Shown here piece by piece: positions 49,841 to 59,527 of a DNA stretch of 64,000 bases. The stretch comes from Chloroflexota bacterium. GTDB taxonomy: Bacteria; Chloroflexota; Dehalococcoidia; DSTF01; RBG-16-68-14. Each line of letters starts with the position of its first letter. Position 1 is the first letter of the stretch. The stretch spans positions 1 to 64,000 of the forward strand of contig JADFKB010000006.1 in assembly GCA_022565155.1 (NCBI GenBank), read 5' to 3'. A program made the translations under genes and the position numbers. The notes beneath the pieces were generated by a model that was given only the letters and a program-made list of their open reading frames with translations, searched no databases and was not told the origin of the DNA.

Positions 49841-50917
49841 ATGGCAATAGATCAGAAGGTGATCGACAAGCTGCGAAAAGAGCCGGGCATGCCGGATATC
49901 GATCTGAGCTGGCTAAGAGAGGAAGACGCGCCGGGCATCGTCGCCAAGATGGGAAAGCGAGGCCTGACGCTCGACGAAATCAACGTGGGCGTGTACGGCG
50001 AGGTTCCCGAGCTGGCAGGGCACGGTACGACCCGAGGACGGGGGTCGGCTCCCAGGGCCAGCGTGGCTCGCACCGCTTACTTCGTCCCGGAGAAGAGCGA
50101 CATCTGGGCCGACAACGCCACGCTGATTTACGAAGAGGCGGTGCAGCGCCAGTGGAGTTCCGCCACTGACATTCCGTGGGAGACGATCGAACCGCTCCCG
50201 GATGTGGTGGAAGAGGCGATCTGCCAAATCTGCACCTTCCTCACGGAGGTCGAGTTCATCGCCGGCGACGCGCCGGGGCAGTGGCTCAAGCAGATCAGTC
50301 CGGACCACTACGAGGTGGCCCTCTATCTGATCTCACAAGTAATGGACGAGGCGCGACACCTGGACGTCTTCCGCAAGCGGGCGCTCGTCAACGGATGCGG
50401 CCTCCTGGAGGCGCAAGGCGCGACCCGCGGCCTGCGCAACATCCTGGACGCGAAAGACTTCACGGAGATGTCCGCGCTCATGCACGTTCTCGCGGAAGGC
50501 TTCGTGCAGACGATGTTCCGCACGGGCGAGTTCATCGCCCAGAACGAGGCGGAGAAGACGATCTTCCGGCTCTGCGCTCAGGACGAATCCCGCCACGTCG
50601 GGTTCGGTGTGATGCACCTGCGCTACGTCCTCGAGCACGCGCCGGAGCGACGTGAGGAGATCCACCACTACCTGGACCGGGCCGAGCAGCTCTTCGGCCA
50701 CCCGACGGACGGTATCAACTCCGGACTTCAGGAAGCGCTCCTCATCACCATGAGCGGCGGCATGAAAAACCTGGACAAGGGCGCGGAACTCGCACTTGCC
50801 CTGAACAAGAAACAGGCGAACGAGTACATGCACCGGCTGGAAGTGGCCGGGCTGGGCGACCGGAGGGAGCGCATGAATCCCGCGTTTGGCATGCTTCTCG
50901 ACCCGCCTAAGAATTAG
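49841..50917 (+). CDS. ferritin-like diiron oxygenase/monooxygenase-like protein, intact ExxH motifs
   Basis: TEVEFIAGD; VMDEARHLDVFRKRAL; LAEGFVQTMF; AQDESRHVGFGVMHLRYVL. Confidence 0.78.
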   Translation: MAIDQKVIDKLRKEPGMPDIDLSWLREEDAPGIVAKMGKRGLTLDEINVGVYGEVPELAGHGTTRGRGSAPRASVARTAYFVPEKSDIWADNATLIYEEAVQRQWSSATDIPWETIEPLPDVVEEAICQICTFLTEVEFIAGDAPGQWLKQISPDHYEVALYLISQVMDEARHLDVFRKRALVNGCGLLEAQGATRGLRNILDAKDFTEMSALMHVLAEGFVQTMFRTGEFIAQNEAEKTIFRLCAQDESRHVGFGVMHLRYVLEHAPERREEIHHYLDRAEQLFGHPTDGINSGLQEALLITMSGGMKNLDKGAELALALNKKQANEYMHRLEVAGLGDRRERMNPAFGMLLDPPKN

Positions 50918-50963
50918 GCCGATTGGCGCCAAGAGAACAGTTCCGATCTGAAGGAGGGAAGGA

Positions 50964-52202
50964 ATGGTTCAGAAGACCGAGAAGAAATCGGCGGCGACCA
51001 GCGCGACGAATGGGATATCCGACGCTCTACGCCGAAAGGCCATATCCAAGAATTGGCCGCTCGTCGTCGTCGAGCGGGCGCTAAGGGGCGGAGTCAAGGA
51101 GGAGCTCCTCCATCAGGCCCTCGACGCTGGCATGACTCCCCTGCAAGCAAGGGAGATGATGGTCGGCGGCGATCACGGGGAGATCAAGCTCAGCATGGCC
51201 TGGGCAAAGGTCGATACCGAACGAGGAATTCGGGCAGAGATCGGCAAGAAGGGCCTGACGATCGATGCCATCAACGTCGGCTCGTATGCAGACGTGCCAG
51301 ACCTCTGGCCAGACCAGACGATGCGCCCTCGCGGAGCCTATGTCAAGCCCGGCGCCGTCAGCATGGGGTACACGATCTACTCGAAGGCGGAGGTGTGGGC
51401 GGACAACCTCGGCGAGCTCTACGAGGAGGCGATCCAGCGGCGCTGGCGGCCGGCGACGGATATTCCCTGGGACACGATCGAGACTCTGCCCAAGGATCGG
51501 GAGCGAGCGATCGGACAGATCTGCACGGAGCTCTGCGAGTACAACTACGCCGTGATTCTCGCGCTTGGAAAGTGGGTACGAGAGGTCAGCTACGGTTTTC
51601 ACGAGGTGAAATTGTTCCTCTCCACGGTTCTGTTCGACGCGGGCCGCCACTATGAGGCGTTTCGCAAGCGCGCCCTCGCCAACGGCTCCGGCCTTGGCGT
51701 GCAGGCAACCGGTGACAGGCTTATGCCCATCCGGGAAGCCATGTGTTACTCCGAGATGGCGACAATGGTGTTCATGGTGAACGACAGCTTCGTGCTATCG
51801 CTCTATCAGCTGCTTGCCGCGCTGGCCCAGAACGATGCCGAGGTAAAGCTCTTTACGCTCGCGGCTCAGGACAAAGCCCGGCATCTGGCCTACGGAGTCG
51901 AACACACCCGATTCCTGATTGAGCATCAGCCTGAACGGCGGGACGAAATCCGCCGGTATCTGTTGAAGGGCGAGGAGTACATCGCGAAGGACCGTGTGGC
52001 GGACACTCCGATGAGAGAGGCGCTTGCCATCCATCTCGGTGGTGGAGTCAAGCAGATCGGGGAGGGCTTCCGCCGGCTGGATGACTTCCACCGGCGCCAG
52101 CTCCAGGCATATCTGGGCCGCGTCGAGGCAGCAGGCCTAGAGAACCACCAAGACGTTCTGTGGCCGGAGCTAGCGGCAGACCTACAACCGGCACAGGCTT
52201 GA
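50964..52202 (+). CDS. paralogue of the diiron-like protein with degenerate metal ligands
   Basis: EEAIQRRWRPATDIPWDTIETLP; FDAGRHYEAFRKRAL; MVNDSFVLSLY; AQDKARHLAYGVEHTRFLI. Confidence 0.75.
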   Translation: MVQKTEKKSAATSATNGISDALRRKAISKNWPLVVVERALRGGVKEELLHQALDAGMTPLQAREMMVGGDHGEIKLSMAWAKVDTERGIRAEIGKKGLTIDAINVGSYADVPDLWPDQTMRPRGAYVKPGAVSMGYTIYSKAEVWADNLGELYEEAIQRRWRPATDIPWDTIETLPKDRERAIGQICTELCEYNYAVILALGKWVREVSYGFHEVKLFLSTVLFDAGRHYEAFRKRALANGSGLGVQATGDRLMPIREAMCYSEMATMVFMVNDSFVLSLYQLLAALAQNDAEVKLFTLAAQDKARHLAYGVEHTRFLIEHQPERRDEIRRYLLKGEEYIAKDRVADTPMREALAIHLGGGVKQIGEGFRRLDDFHRRQLQAYLGRVEAAGLENHQDVLWPELAADLQPAQA

Positions 52203-52238
52203 AATTGAAACACGGTCTAGAGATAAAGGAGAAGTATC

Positions 52239-52676
52239 ATGGCCAAATTTCCTTCTATCGAATGGTTCAAAGCGATTCAGGACGTGGCGAACGGAGATGA
52301 TCGGCTCCGCAAGCTTGGCACCTGCGATGCCGTCATGGGCGTGAAGGTTCGGGACAAGGCCTATGAAATCACCTTCGAAGCGTTCGACTGCACGGGTGTT
52401 CGCGAAATCTCAGAAGCCGACCTTGCCAATACGGACTTCTACCTGGACATGCCCTACGAGACGTGGCGAGAGATGCTGGAGAACATCAAGCAGAACGGCA
52501 AGCCGGACCGCCAATATACGCTCAACACGATCGACTTCCTCGCCCCGGAGGGCTTCGCGAAGTCGGACGACCAGAGCAAGAAGGATAGCTTCTATCGGTA
52601 CGGCCAGACGTTCCAGCAGTTCTTCAACGCCTCAGCCGAGATCGACACTGAGTTCGCCGCTCCCGCAACGGCGTAG
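52239..52676 (+). CDS. small protein, weakly SCP2 sterol-carrier-like
   Basis: 145 aa; WFKAIQDVANGDDRLRKLGTCDAVMGVKVRDKAYEITFEAFDC; fold assignment tentative. Confidence 0.5.
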   Translation: MAKFPSIEWFKAIQDVANGDDRLRKLGTCDAVMGVKVRDKAYEITFEAFDCTGVREISEADLANTDFYLDMPYETWREMLENIKQNGKPDRQYTLNTIDFLAPEGFAKSDDQSKKDSFYRYGQTFQQFFNASAEIDTEFAAPATA

Positions 52677-52756
52677 CGAGGGGGAGGGGGAGCCACGAGA
52701 TCTAGCAGCTCGCGAGCGAAGCATGAATGCCGCGCGTATAGCACCCTCGCCGCTCG

Positions 52757-52792
52757 GAGGCGGCTGGCCCAACATGTTGGGCCAGCCGCCTC
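52757..52792. terminator. 36-nt perfect palindrome (GAGGCGGCTGGCCCAACATGTTGGGCCAGCCGCCTC)
   Basis: Perfect self-complementarity; downstream of 52239..52676, no obvious U-tract. Confidence 0.5.
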
Positions 52793-52920
52793 AACACGAA
52801 GTGCCACACCCGAACATCTATTGACCGGCATCATGCTCGTGCTGTTCGGCGCGTACCTGTTGATCGCGCTGTAGATTTCGTAAGCGTAGGAGCGTCGAAG
52901 TAGCAGTTGGAGGGTTGAGC

Positions 52921-54135
52921 ATGGTTACTCTACAGTACGATCCTGCATTACCGGAGGCCCGGTCTGATCCATTCCCGCTCTACAAACGGCTGAGAGAAGA
53001 GGACCCCGTCCACTGGAGCGAGGCTCTCGATGCGTGGGTGCTCACGCGCTACGACGACGTCGTGGCAGTCTTGCGCGACCCGCGTTTCTCAGCGGACCGC
53101 AGCCGGGCCCGCAACCGCCTTGCGCAAGAGGCGATGGCGGCGGCTGAAGAGTACGGCAGGCCTGGCCGCGGAAACACGATGCTTACGTCGGACCCGCCCG
53201 AGCACACGCGCCTGCGGCTCCTGATTAGCAAGGCGTTTCTGCCCCACGCCGTCGAGAAGCTGCGACCGCACATCCAGGAGATCGCCGACCAACTGTTAGA
53301 TGAAGCACCAGAACCGGGCCGGCTTGATGTCCTCATGGACTACGCGTACCCGCTTCCCCTGATCGTGATCGCCGAACTCATGGGCGTGCCGGCGGAGGAC
53401 CGGGCACAGTTCAAGCGCTGGTCCGACGACATCGTAGCGACGCTGGGCGGTTCGTTCAGTTCGCCCGGCCTCGTGGAGCGGGCTGCGAAGAGCGGACATG
53501 AGATCTCTGAGTACTTCCGTGAAGTCATTGCACAACGTCGGAAGCAGCCGAAGGAAGATCTGGTCAGCGTCCTCGTCGCCGCTGCTGACGAGGGTGATGA
53601 CCTGAGCGAGGGGCAGCTCTTGGCCACGTGTATAGTCGCGCTGATCGCCGGCAGCGAGACGACGCGAAACCTGATCGCTAACGGGATGCTGGCGCTACTG
53701 CGGAATCCGGACCAGCTTGAGAAGCTGTGGAGCGACTCGTCGCTTGTGGAGCCAGCGGTGGAGGAGCTGCTGCGGTACGCCGGCCCCGTCCAGTGCACGG
53801 CACGGGTGGCGATGGAAGACCTGGAGATCGACGGTCATGCGGTCGAGGCTGGTCAGGTAGTTTTTACCATGGTCGCCGCGGCCAACCGCGATCCGGCACA
53901 CTTTGCCGATCCGGAGAGGCTCGACATCACTCGCGAACACAACTACCATGTGGCGTTCGGGTCAGGCATCCACTCCTGCCTTGGCCAGCCTCTAGCCCGG
54001 CTCGAGGCTCACATCGCGTTCAGCACGCTGGCCAGGCGCATCCCGAACCCTCGGCTGGCCACCGAAGCGTTGGAGTGGGGCCCGTCGTTCATCCTACGTG
54101 GTGTGAAGAGCCTCCCGATCACGTTCTCAGCGTGA
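52921..54135 (+). CDS. cytochrome P450
   Basis: IAGSETTRNLIANG; EELLRY; FGSGIHSCLGQPLARLE. Confidence 0.93.
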   Translation: MVTLQYDPALPEARSDPFPLYKRLREEDPVHWSEALDAWVLTRYDDVVAVLRDPRFSADRSRARNRLAQEAMAAAEEYGRPGRGNTMLTSDPPEHTRLRLLISKAFLPHAVEKLRPHIQEIADQLLDEAPEPGRLDVLMDYAYPLPLIVIAELMGVPAEDRAQFKRWSDDIVATLGGSFSSPGLVERAAKSGHEISEYFREVIAQRRKQPKEDLVSVLVAAADEGDDLSEGQLLATCIVALIAGSETTRNLIANGMLALLRNPDQLEKLWSDSSLVEPAVEELLRYAGPVQCTARVAMEDLEIDGHAVEAGQVVFTMVAAANRDPAHFADPERLDITREHNYHVAFGSGIHSCLGQPLARLEAHIAFSTLARRIPNPRLATEALEWGPSFILRGVKSLPITFSA

Positions 54136-54190
54136 GCAGCCGCAGAGGGGGCTGCCCCTCAAGTGGCGAAGCAAAGATAGGAGGGCTATC

Positions 54191-54517
54191 ATGGTCGAAT
54201 TCAGAGCCGTCGCGAAGGTGTCCGAGCTACCGCCGGGACAGCTACGGCGAGTGGAAGTGGACGGCACTCCGATATGTCTTGCTAACGTTGACGGCGCGAT
54301 CTACGCGGTCGCCGCGAGATGCTCGCATGCCGGCGGCCCGCTGGCCGACGGAGCGTTAGATCGCAGCATCATCACCTGTCCCTGGCATGGCGCGATGTTC
54401 GACGTTACATCAGGCGAGGTGGCAGGGCCGCCGGCAGCTGAATCTGTGGAAGCCTACGACGTGGAGGTGGAGGGCGATGTGGTGTGTGTGGCGGTGGAGC
54501 CCATGTCACGCGTCTAG
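54191..54517 (+). CDS. Rieske-type [2Fe-2S] ferredoxin
   Basis: 108 aa; CSHAGGPLADG and CPWHGAMFDVTSG. Confidence 0.92.
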   Translation: MVEFRAVAKVSELPPGQLRRVEVDGTPICLANVDGAIYAVAARCSHAGGPLADGALDRSIITCPWHGAMFDVTSGEVAGPPAAESVEAYDVEVEGDVVCVAVEPMSRV

Positions 54518-54843
54518 CTCCGCGTTGTGCTTCAGAACTGAGAAAAAGCAAAGTACGGTTCGGTCTCAGTTCAAGAAGGCAACTAAGGAATTAGCAGCGC
54601 CGAGGGTGTCGTGATTGACACGAAGGCAGAGGTCTGCGCTACGCTCAATCAGGCCGTCTCGCTCCTTCGGGCACACAAAAACTAGAAGTTTCTCTCCGGG
54701 GGCGGCTTCATAAAGTGGCCGTTCCCCGGAGCTGGGAATCGCCTAAGCTAATGGGCCGACCTCCTAATTGATCCGCGCGGCGACCCCCTAATTGTTAACA
54801 GCTTGTATCGCAGATCGAGGAGGCGTATAGTCGGTAGCAGCTT

Positions 54844-54904
54844 GCAGAGTCGTGAGCTCATTGCCAAGGAGGGGGCGCGGGTTCGAATCTCGTCTTGCGC
54901 TCCA
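54844..54904 (+). other. degenerate tRNA-Gly(GCC)-like 3' remnant
   Basis: TTGCCAAGG anticodon-loop-like segment, GCGGG-TTCGAAT-CTCGT T-arm, CTTGCGC + TCCA; anticodon stem and 5' half do not pair. Confidence 0.5.
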
Positions 54905-55093
54905 GCTACGAACACGAACGGGGTTGCTGCGTGTGCGGCGACCCGTGTAATTTGCCACATCGTCCTATGGCTCGCCCGGCGGTAGTAGCCATAACGGTCT
55001 GTCCCTAGCTTGATCTCAAGGCTGAGGGCGCGTACGCTAATGCGCAGTTCCGGCAAACAGATCGCCGGCTTGTAGTACGAAGGGAGATTGGCT

Positions 55094-56512
55094 ATGAAAG
55101 CCTGGATTTCTCGCCATCGATGGATGTTCCTGGTGGTGGCGGGTCTGACTGCGCTGCTGGTGCTGGCGGCATGCGGCGACGACGATGAAGACGAGGTGCC
55201 TGCAGCAACGGAACCGCCGGCGGCGACGGACGTAACCGTGGAAGCGCCGTGTGAAGGTGGCCCCGGGGTTACCAACGTCGGCAGCGGCGGTGTTTCGGCC
55301 TCGAGGCTGCAGGACGGAGAGGATCTCAAGATCGGTGTGCTGGTACCGAGCACCGGCGCGCTCGCCACATTTGGCCCCGACTACATCAACGCAGCCAATC
55401 TCGCCGCCAAGTGCATCAATAATGCCGGCGGGGTGAACGGCGGCAGCGTTGTGATCGTTACGGGCGACACGGGCACAGCGGCGGAGCAGGGCGTCACGGA
55501 AGCGCAGCGGCTGGTGGACATCGAGGGTGTCGTCGCGATCATGGGCGCGGCGTCGAGCGCCGTTACGCTCGCGGTTGCGGAGACGGTAACGATTCCTGCC
55601 GGCATCATCCAGATTTCGCCGGCTTCGACATCACCGGCGCTGACGGACGTCGAAGACAACGACTTCCTCTTCCGCACGCCGATCTCAGACGCGGCCCAGG
55701 GAGTGGTGCTGGCTCAGCTCATCTTTGAGGACCTGGGGCTGACGAGCGTCTGCGATTTGTTCGTGAACAACGCCTATGGCCAGGGGCTCTCCGCACAGTT
55801 CGGCGAAACGTTTGCTGAGCTGGGCGGCACGGTGACGGCCTCCGTTCCGCACGACGACGCAGAGGCGATCAGCTACAGCGCGGAGCTGGGCGAGTGCACG
55901 GCTGGTGACCCGGAGGCGCTGGTTGCGATTAGCTATCCGACGGGCCAGGCGACGGTCTACCTGCGCGAGGCGCTGGAAGGTGGCCTGATCGATAACTTCG
56001 TGTTCGTGGACGGAACCAAAGAGCCCTCTATCTTTGACGACCTGGGCTGGGAGTTATTCGACGGCATGCAAGGAACGGCGCCGGGCGCGCTCGACAGCGA
56101 GTTTGGTGACGCATTTGACGATGCGTTCGTCGCCGAGTACGGCGCGCTCTACGAGACGCCGTTCGTCCGCGAGGCCTTCGATGCGGTGATCGCCGTCGCA
56201 TTCGGCGCGCAGCAGGCCGGGACGAACACGGATTCCGCCGCGATTCGCGACAGCCTGCGCGACGCCTCCAACGCTCCGGGTACCGTCTACGGCCCGGGTG
56301 AGGATGACATCGCGGCCGCGCTGGCAGCGATCGCTGCTGGCGAGGACATCGACTACCAGGGCGCGTCCGGTTCGGTCGACTTCGATGACGCCGGCGACAT
56401 CGCGTTCGGCGCAATCGAGATCTGGCAGGTGGATGCAGAAACGGAGACGCTGGTGACGATCCGGCGTGTATCCGTGGACCTGGTGACCGGCGAGATAAAG
56501 GACCTACCGTAA
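55094..56512 (+). CDS. branched-chain amino-acid-type ABC transporter substrate-binding lipoprotein
   Basis: LLVLAACGDDD lipobox; LKIGVLVPSTGALATFGPDYINAANLAAKCINNAGGVNGG. Confidence 0.93.
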   Translation: MKAWISRHRWMFLVVAGLTALLVLAACGDDDEDEVPAATEPPAATDVTVEAPCEGGPGVTNVGSGGVSASRLQDGEDLKIGVLVPSTGALATFGPDYINAANLAAKCINNAGGVNGGSVVIVTGDTGTAAEQGVTEAQRLVDIEGVVAIMGAASSAVTLAVAETVTIPAGIIQISPASTSPALTDVEDNDFLFRTPISDAAQGVVLAQLIFEDLGLTSVCDLFVNNAYGQGLSAQFGETFAELGGTVTASVPHDDAEAISYSAELGECTAGDPEALVAISYPTGQATVYLREALEGGLIDNFVFVDGTKEPSIFDDLGWELFDGMQGTAPGALDSEFGDAFDDAFVAEYGALYETPFVREAFDAVIAVAFGAQQAGTNTDSAAIRDSLRDASNAPGTVYGPGEDDIAAALAAIAAGEDIDYQGASGSVDFDDAGDIAFGAIEIWQVDAETETLVTIRRVSVDLVTGEIKDLP

Positions 56513-56537
56513 CGGCGGCGGCGAGGCGTAAGTAGTA

Positions 56538-56565
56538 CAGAGGCCCGGCTTATGCCGGGCCTCTG
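56538..56565. terminator. bidirectional rho-independent terminator
   Basis: CAGAGGCCCGGC-TTAT-GCCGGGCCTCTG followed by TTGTTCT, between convergent genes. Confidence 0.85.
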
Positions 56566-56571
56566 TTGTTC

Positions 56572-57726
56572 TCACGATTCCGGTGCCGCGGCGGGTTCGG
56601 GCGGTTTCTTGCGCTGATGGCGCATCTGCCTGTCGAGCCAGCTCGAAACGCGGCGCTCCTCCGGCACCAGGCCTTGCGGCCGTAGGAGCAGCACGATGAC
56701 AATCAGCGCGCCGACCAGGAAATCGCGCATGAAGAAGATGCGGCTACGAAGGATGTCGGGCAGATCGTAGCCGTTGAGCTGCAGCGTCGTCGTCCAGAGG
56801 CCCCAGACGACGTAGGCGCCGGCGATCGCTCCCCAGTTGTTGCCGCTGCCGCCGACGATGAGCATCGCCCAGATGAGGAACGTGGCGAAAAAGTGCTCGA
56901 ACGTCGTCGGGCCGATCGACCCGCGATTGAACGCGAAGATCGCGCCGCCCATGCCCATGATCACCGCGCCCATGACGAAGCCCTGCATCTTGAACGAGAA
57001 CACGTTCTTGCCGCTGGCGGCGACGGCGACCTCGTCCTCCTTCAGCCCCCGCAGCACGCGGCCCCAAGGTGAGCGGATGCTGCGCTCCACGACGAGGAAG
57101 ACGATGGCGACAAGGACGACGACGATCGCCAGGTCGACGAAGCGCTGGGTATCGGCCGAGAAGTAGCCGCTGAGCGGGCTGGGGATGCCGATCATGCTGC
57201 GGCTGCCGTTCACCAGACCGTCTTCCTGAATGACGACGCGTCGCAGCAGCTCTGCGACGCCGAGCGTGGTGATGGCGAGATAGTCCTCGCGCAGGCGTAG
57301 CGTCGGCAGCGCGAGGAGCAATGCGAGCAGGCCGGAGGCGATGCCGGCGGCGAGCGTGGCGACGATGAACGGCAGCCACTGCTCGCTATCGAGAAACGGC
57401 GGCGAGAAGACGTCGCCGAAGCCGCCGACGTAGCGCAGCGACGAGTCGGGATCTGCCGGCCCGACAGAGAAGATCGCGCCGGTGTAGGCGCCGACCATGA
57501 AGAAGGCGGCGACGCCGAAGTTGAAGACGCCGGTGTAGCCCCACTGGACGTTTAGGGCGAGCGTAAAGATAGAGTAGATTCCAACGGTTGTGAGGAAGGC
57601 AGCTAGGAAGGGGATGACGCCGGTGTCCAGGCTGAGTTTCCAGCCCGAACGTTCCGCCGGGATGATGACAATGAGCAGCGTGACTGCGAGGAGCGTTACG
57701 GGCGTGATCAGCCGGCCGGTGCGCAT
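56572..57726 (-). CDS. branched-chain amino-acid-type ABC permease (LivM-like)
   Basis: Polytopic; LRLREDYLAITTLGVAELLRR; RSPWGRVLRGLKEDEVAVAASGKN. Confidence 0.92.
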   Translation of the reverse strand: MRTGRLITPVTLLAVTLLIVIIPAERSGWKLSLDTGVIPFLAAFLTTVGIYSIFTLALNVQWGYTGVFNFGVAAFFMVGAYTGAIFSVGPADPDSSLRYVGGFGDVFSPPFLDSEQWLPFIVATLAAGIASGLLALLLALPTLRLREDYLAITTLGVAELLRRVVIQEDGLVNGSRSMIGIPSPLSGYFSADTQRFVDLAIVVVLVAIVFLVVERSIRSPWGRVLRGLKEDEVAVAASGKNVFSFKMQGFVMGAVIMGMGGAIFAFNRGSIGPTTFEHFFATFLIWAMLIVGGSGNNWGAIAGAYVVWGLWTTTLQLNGYDLPDILRSRIFFMRDFLVGALIVIVLLLRPQGLVPEERRVSSWLDRQMRHQRKKPPEPAAAPES

Positions 57727-58814
57727 CAGCTCGTCGTCCCGAAGAGGCCGCGCGGCCGCAGCAGCAGGATCAGGATGAGGATGACGAAGGCCACCGCCGG
57801 TTTGTAGCCGGCGGAGAAGAACTCGACGGAGACCTCCTGCGTGACGCCCACGACCATCGCGCCGATAAAGGCGCCTTGCGGCTTGCCGATGCCGCCAAGG
57901 ATCGTTGCGGCGAAGAGCGGCAGGATCAGGCCGAAGCCCAGGTCAGGCTTCAGCGACGCTTGAATTGCAAGCAGGCCACCCGCGATCGCCATCAGGCCGC
58001 CGCCTATCGCCCAGGTCCAGATGATGATCCGGTCCGTGTTGATGCCGCTCACCAGGGCCAGATCAGCGTTATCGGCCATGGCGCGCATGGCTTTGCCCAA
58101 CTTCATGTGGAAGAGGAGGATGTAGAGCAGCAGAGCGAGCGCGAGCGCGACAACGAAGATGAAAATCTGGTCCGTCTTGAGCACGATGTCGAGCGGGTAG
58201 TGCTGGGCGAGGTGGATGCCGGAGACGTAACGTCGCGGGTCCGGGCCCCAGATGATCATCATCAGCGCCCTCGTCGAGAAGGCGACGCCGAGCGCCGCCA
58301 TGGCGAAGATGACGATGCTGCTGTTGCGGCGTCGCAGCCTCCTATAGACGAGTCGATCGAGGGCGATCGAGAACAGGGCCATCGCCACTCCGGCGAGGAC
58401 GATCGCTATCAGCAGACCGTAGCCGAAGCTGAGGTCGCCAAGCTTGCTGGTGGCGCCCGGGAGCTGATCGAGGCTAATGCCGATATCGGTGTCGATGTTC
58501 GCTTGGCTGCCGACGACGGTACCGGTGAAGAGCAGGTAGGCGATGTAGCTGCCCAGCATCATCGTGTCGCCGTGGGCGAAGTTGGCGAAGCGCAGGATGC
58601 CGAAGACCAACGTCAGTCCCATCGCGCCTAGAGCGAGGACGCTGCCGACGATCATGCCGACGACGAAGAGTTGCGTCTGGAAGATTGCCGCCCAAAGAAA
58701 GAGCGCGGCGATCAGCGCCCAGAGGCCGATCGCGCCCGGCCGGTCGCCGAGGCGGCGGTAGCGGTCGCGCGCGTCCGCGAGCCGGGCGGCGTATCGATCG
58801 GGCAGGATCGTCAT
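57726..58814 (-). CDS. branched-chain amino-acid-type ABC permease (LivH-like)
   Basis: VGSVLALGAMGLTLVFGILRFANFAHGDTMMLGSYIAYLL; KLGKAMRAMADNADLALVSGIN. Confidence 0.92.
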   Translation of the reverse strand: MTILPDRYAARLADARDRYRRLGDRPGAIGLWALIAALFLWAAIFQTQLFVVGMIVGSVLALGAMGLTLVFGILRFANFAHGDTMMLGSYIAYLLFTGTVVGSQANIDTDIGISLDQLPGATSKLGDLSFGYGLLIAIVLAGVAMALFSIALDRLVYRRLRRRNSSIVIFAMAALGVAFSTRALMMIIWGPDPRRYVSGIHLAQHYPLDIVLKTDQIFIFVVALALALLLYILLFHMKLGKAMRAMADNADLALVSGINTDRIIIWTWAIGGGLMAIAGGLLAIQASLKPDLGFGLILPLFAATILGGIGKPQGAFIGAMVVGVTQEVSVEFFSAGYKPAVAFVILILILLLRPRGLFGTTS

Positions 58815-58819
58815 CTACT

Positions 58820-59527
58820 TTATTCTCCCAGATAGAGCCTGGCCATGTCTTCGCTCTCCAGCATGCCTTTTGCGTCGCCGTCCAAGCGATTCTCGCCGGT
58901 CGCGAGCACGTAGGCGCGGTCGCTGAGGGAGAGCGCTTCTTTGGCGTTCTGCTCCACGAGCAGGATAGCGGTGCCGCTGCTGTTGATCTCGCCGATCTTC
59001 TCGAAGAGCGATTCGACCATTTTCGGGGAGAGGCTGGCGGAGGGCTCGTCGAGCAGCAGCACGTCCGGGTCGAGCATCAGCGCCCGCGCCAGCGCGAGCA
59101 TCTGGCGCTGGCCACCGGAGAGCTTGCCGGCGCTGTCCCCGCGGCGATTGGTGAGGTCTGGAAAGAGCGTGTAGACGCGCTCCAGGCGGTCGCTCAGGCC
59201 GTCGCTGCGGGTGAAACCGCCCATCTCCAGGTTCTCGTTGATGCTGAGGCTGGGGAAGACGTTCTCCGTCTGGGGGACGTACGACATGCCGCGCGCCACG
59301 ATGCGGTCCGGCGGCTGGTTGGTGATGTCCGTGCCGTTTAGCTGCACGCGGCCGCTTGAAGTTGGGATGAGGCCGAACATCGCCTTGAGCAGCGTCGATT
59401 TGCCGGCGCCGTTCGGGCCGATGACGGCGACCATCTCGCCCTGGCCGATCGAGACCGAGACGCCGTGTAAGATTTCGACTTCGCCGTAGCCGGCGACGAT
59501 GCCGGTGGCCTCCAGCACGGCGGTCAT
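58820..59527 (-). CDS. ABC transporter ATP-binding protein (LivF-like)
   Basis: LEATGIVAGYGEVEILHGVSVSIGQGEMVAVIGPNGAGKSTLL; LSGGQRQMLALARAL. Confidence 0.93.
   Translation of the reverse strand: MTAVLEATGIVAGYGEVEILHGVSVSIGQGEMVAVIGPNGAGKSTLLKAMFGLIPTSSGRVQLNGTDITNQPPDRIVARGMSYVPQTENVFPSLSINENLEMGGFTRSDGLSDRLERVYTLFPDLTNRRGDSAGKLSGGQRQMLALARALMLDPDVLLLDEPSASLSPKMVESLFEKIGEINSSGTAILLVEQNAKEALSLSDRAYVLATGENRLDGDAKGMLESEDMARLYLGE

Noticed and set aside
54590-54690. Possible C-terminal fragment VVIDTKAEVCATLNQAVSLLRAHKN*
   Set aside because: No recognisable family; could be chance, so not counted among gene remnants.
54748-55368. 206-aa minus-strand ORF containing EIRTRAPSLA
   Set aside because: That string is a common artefact of translating antisense to tRNA sequence; the rest overlaps the SBP leader.
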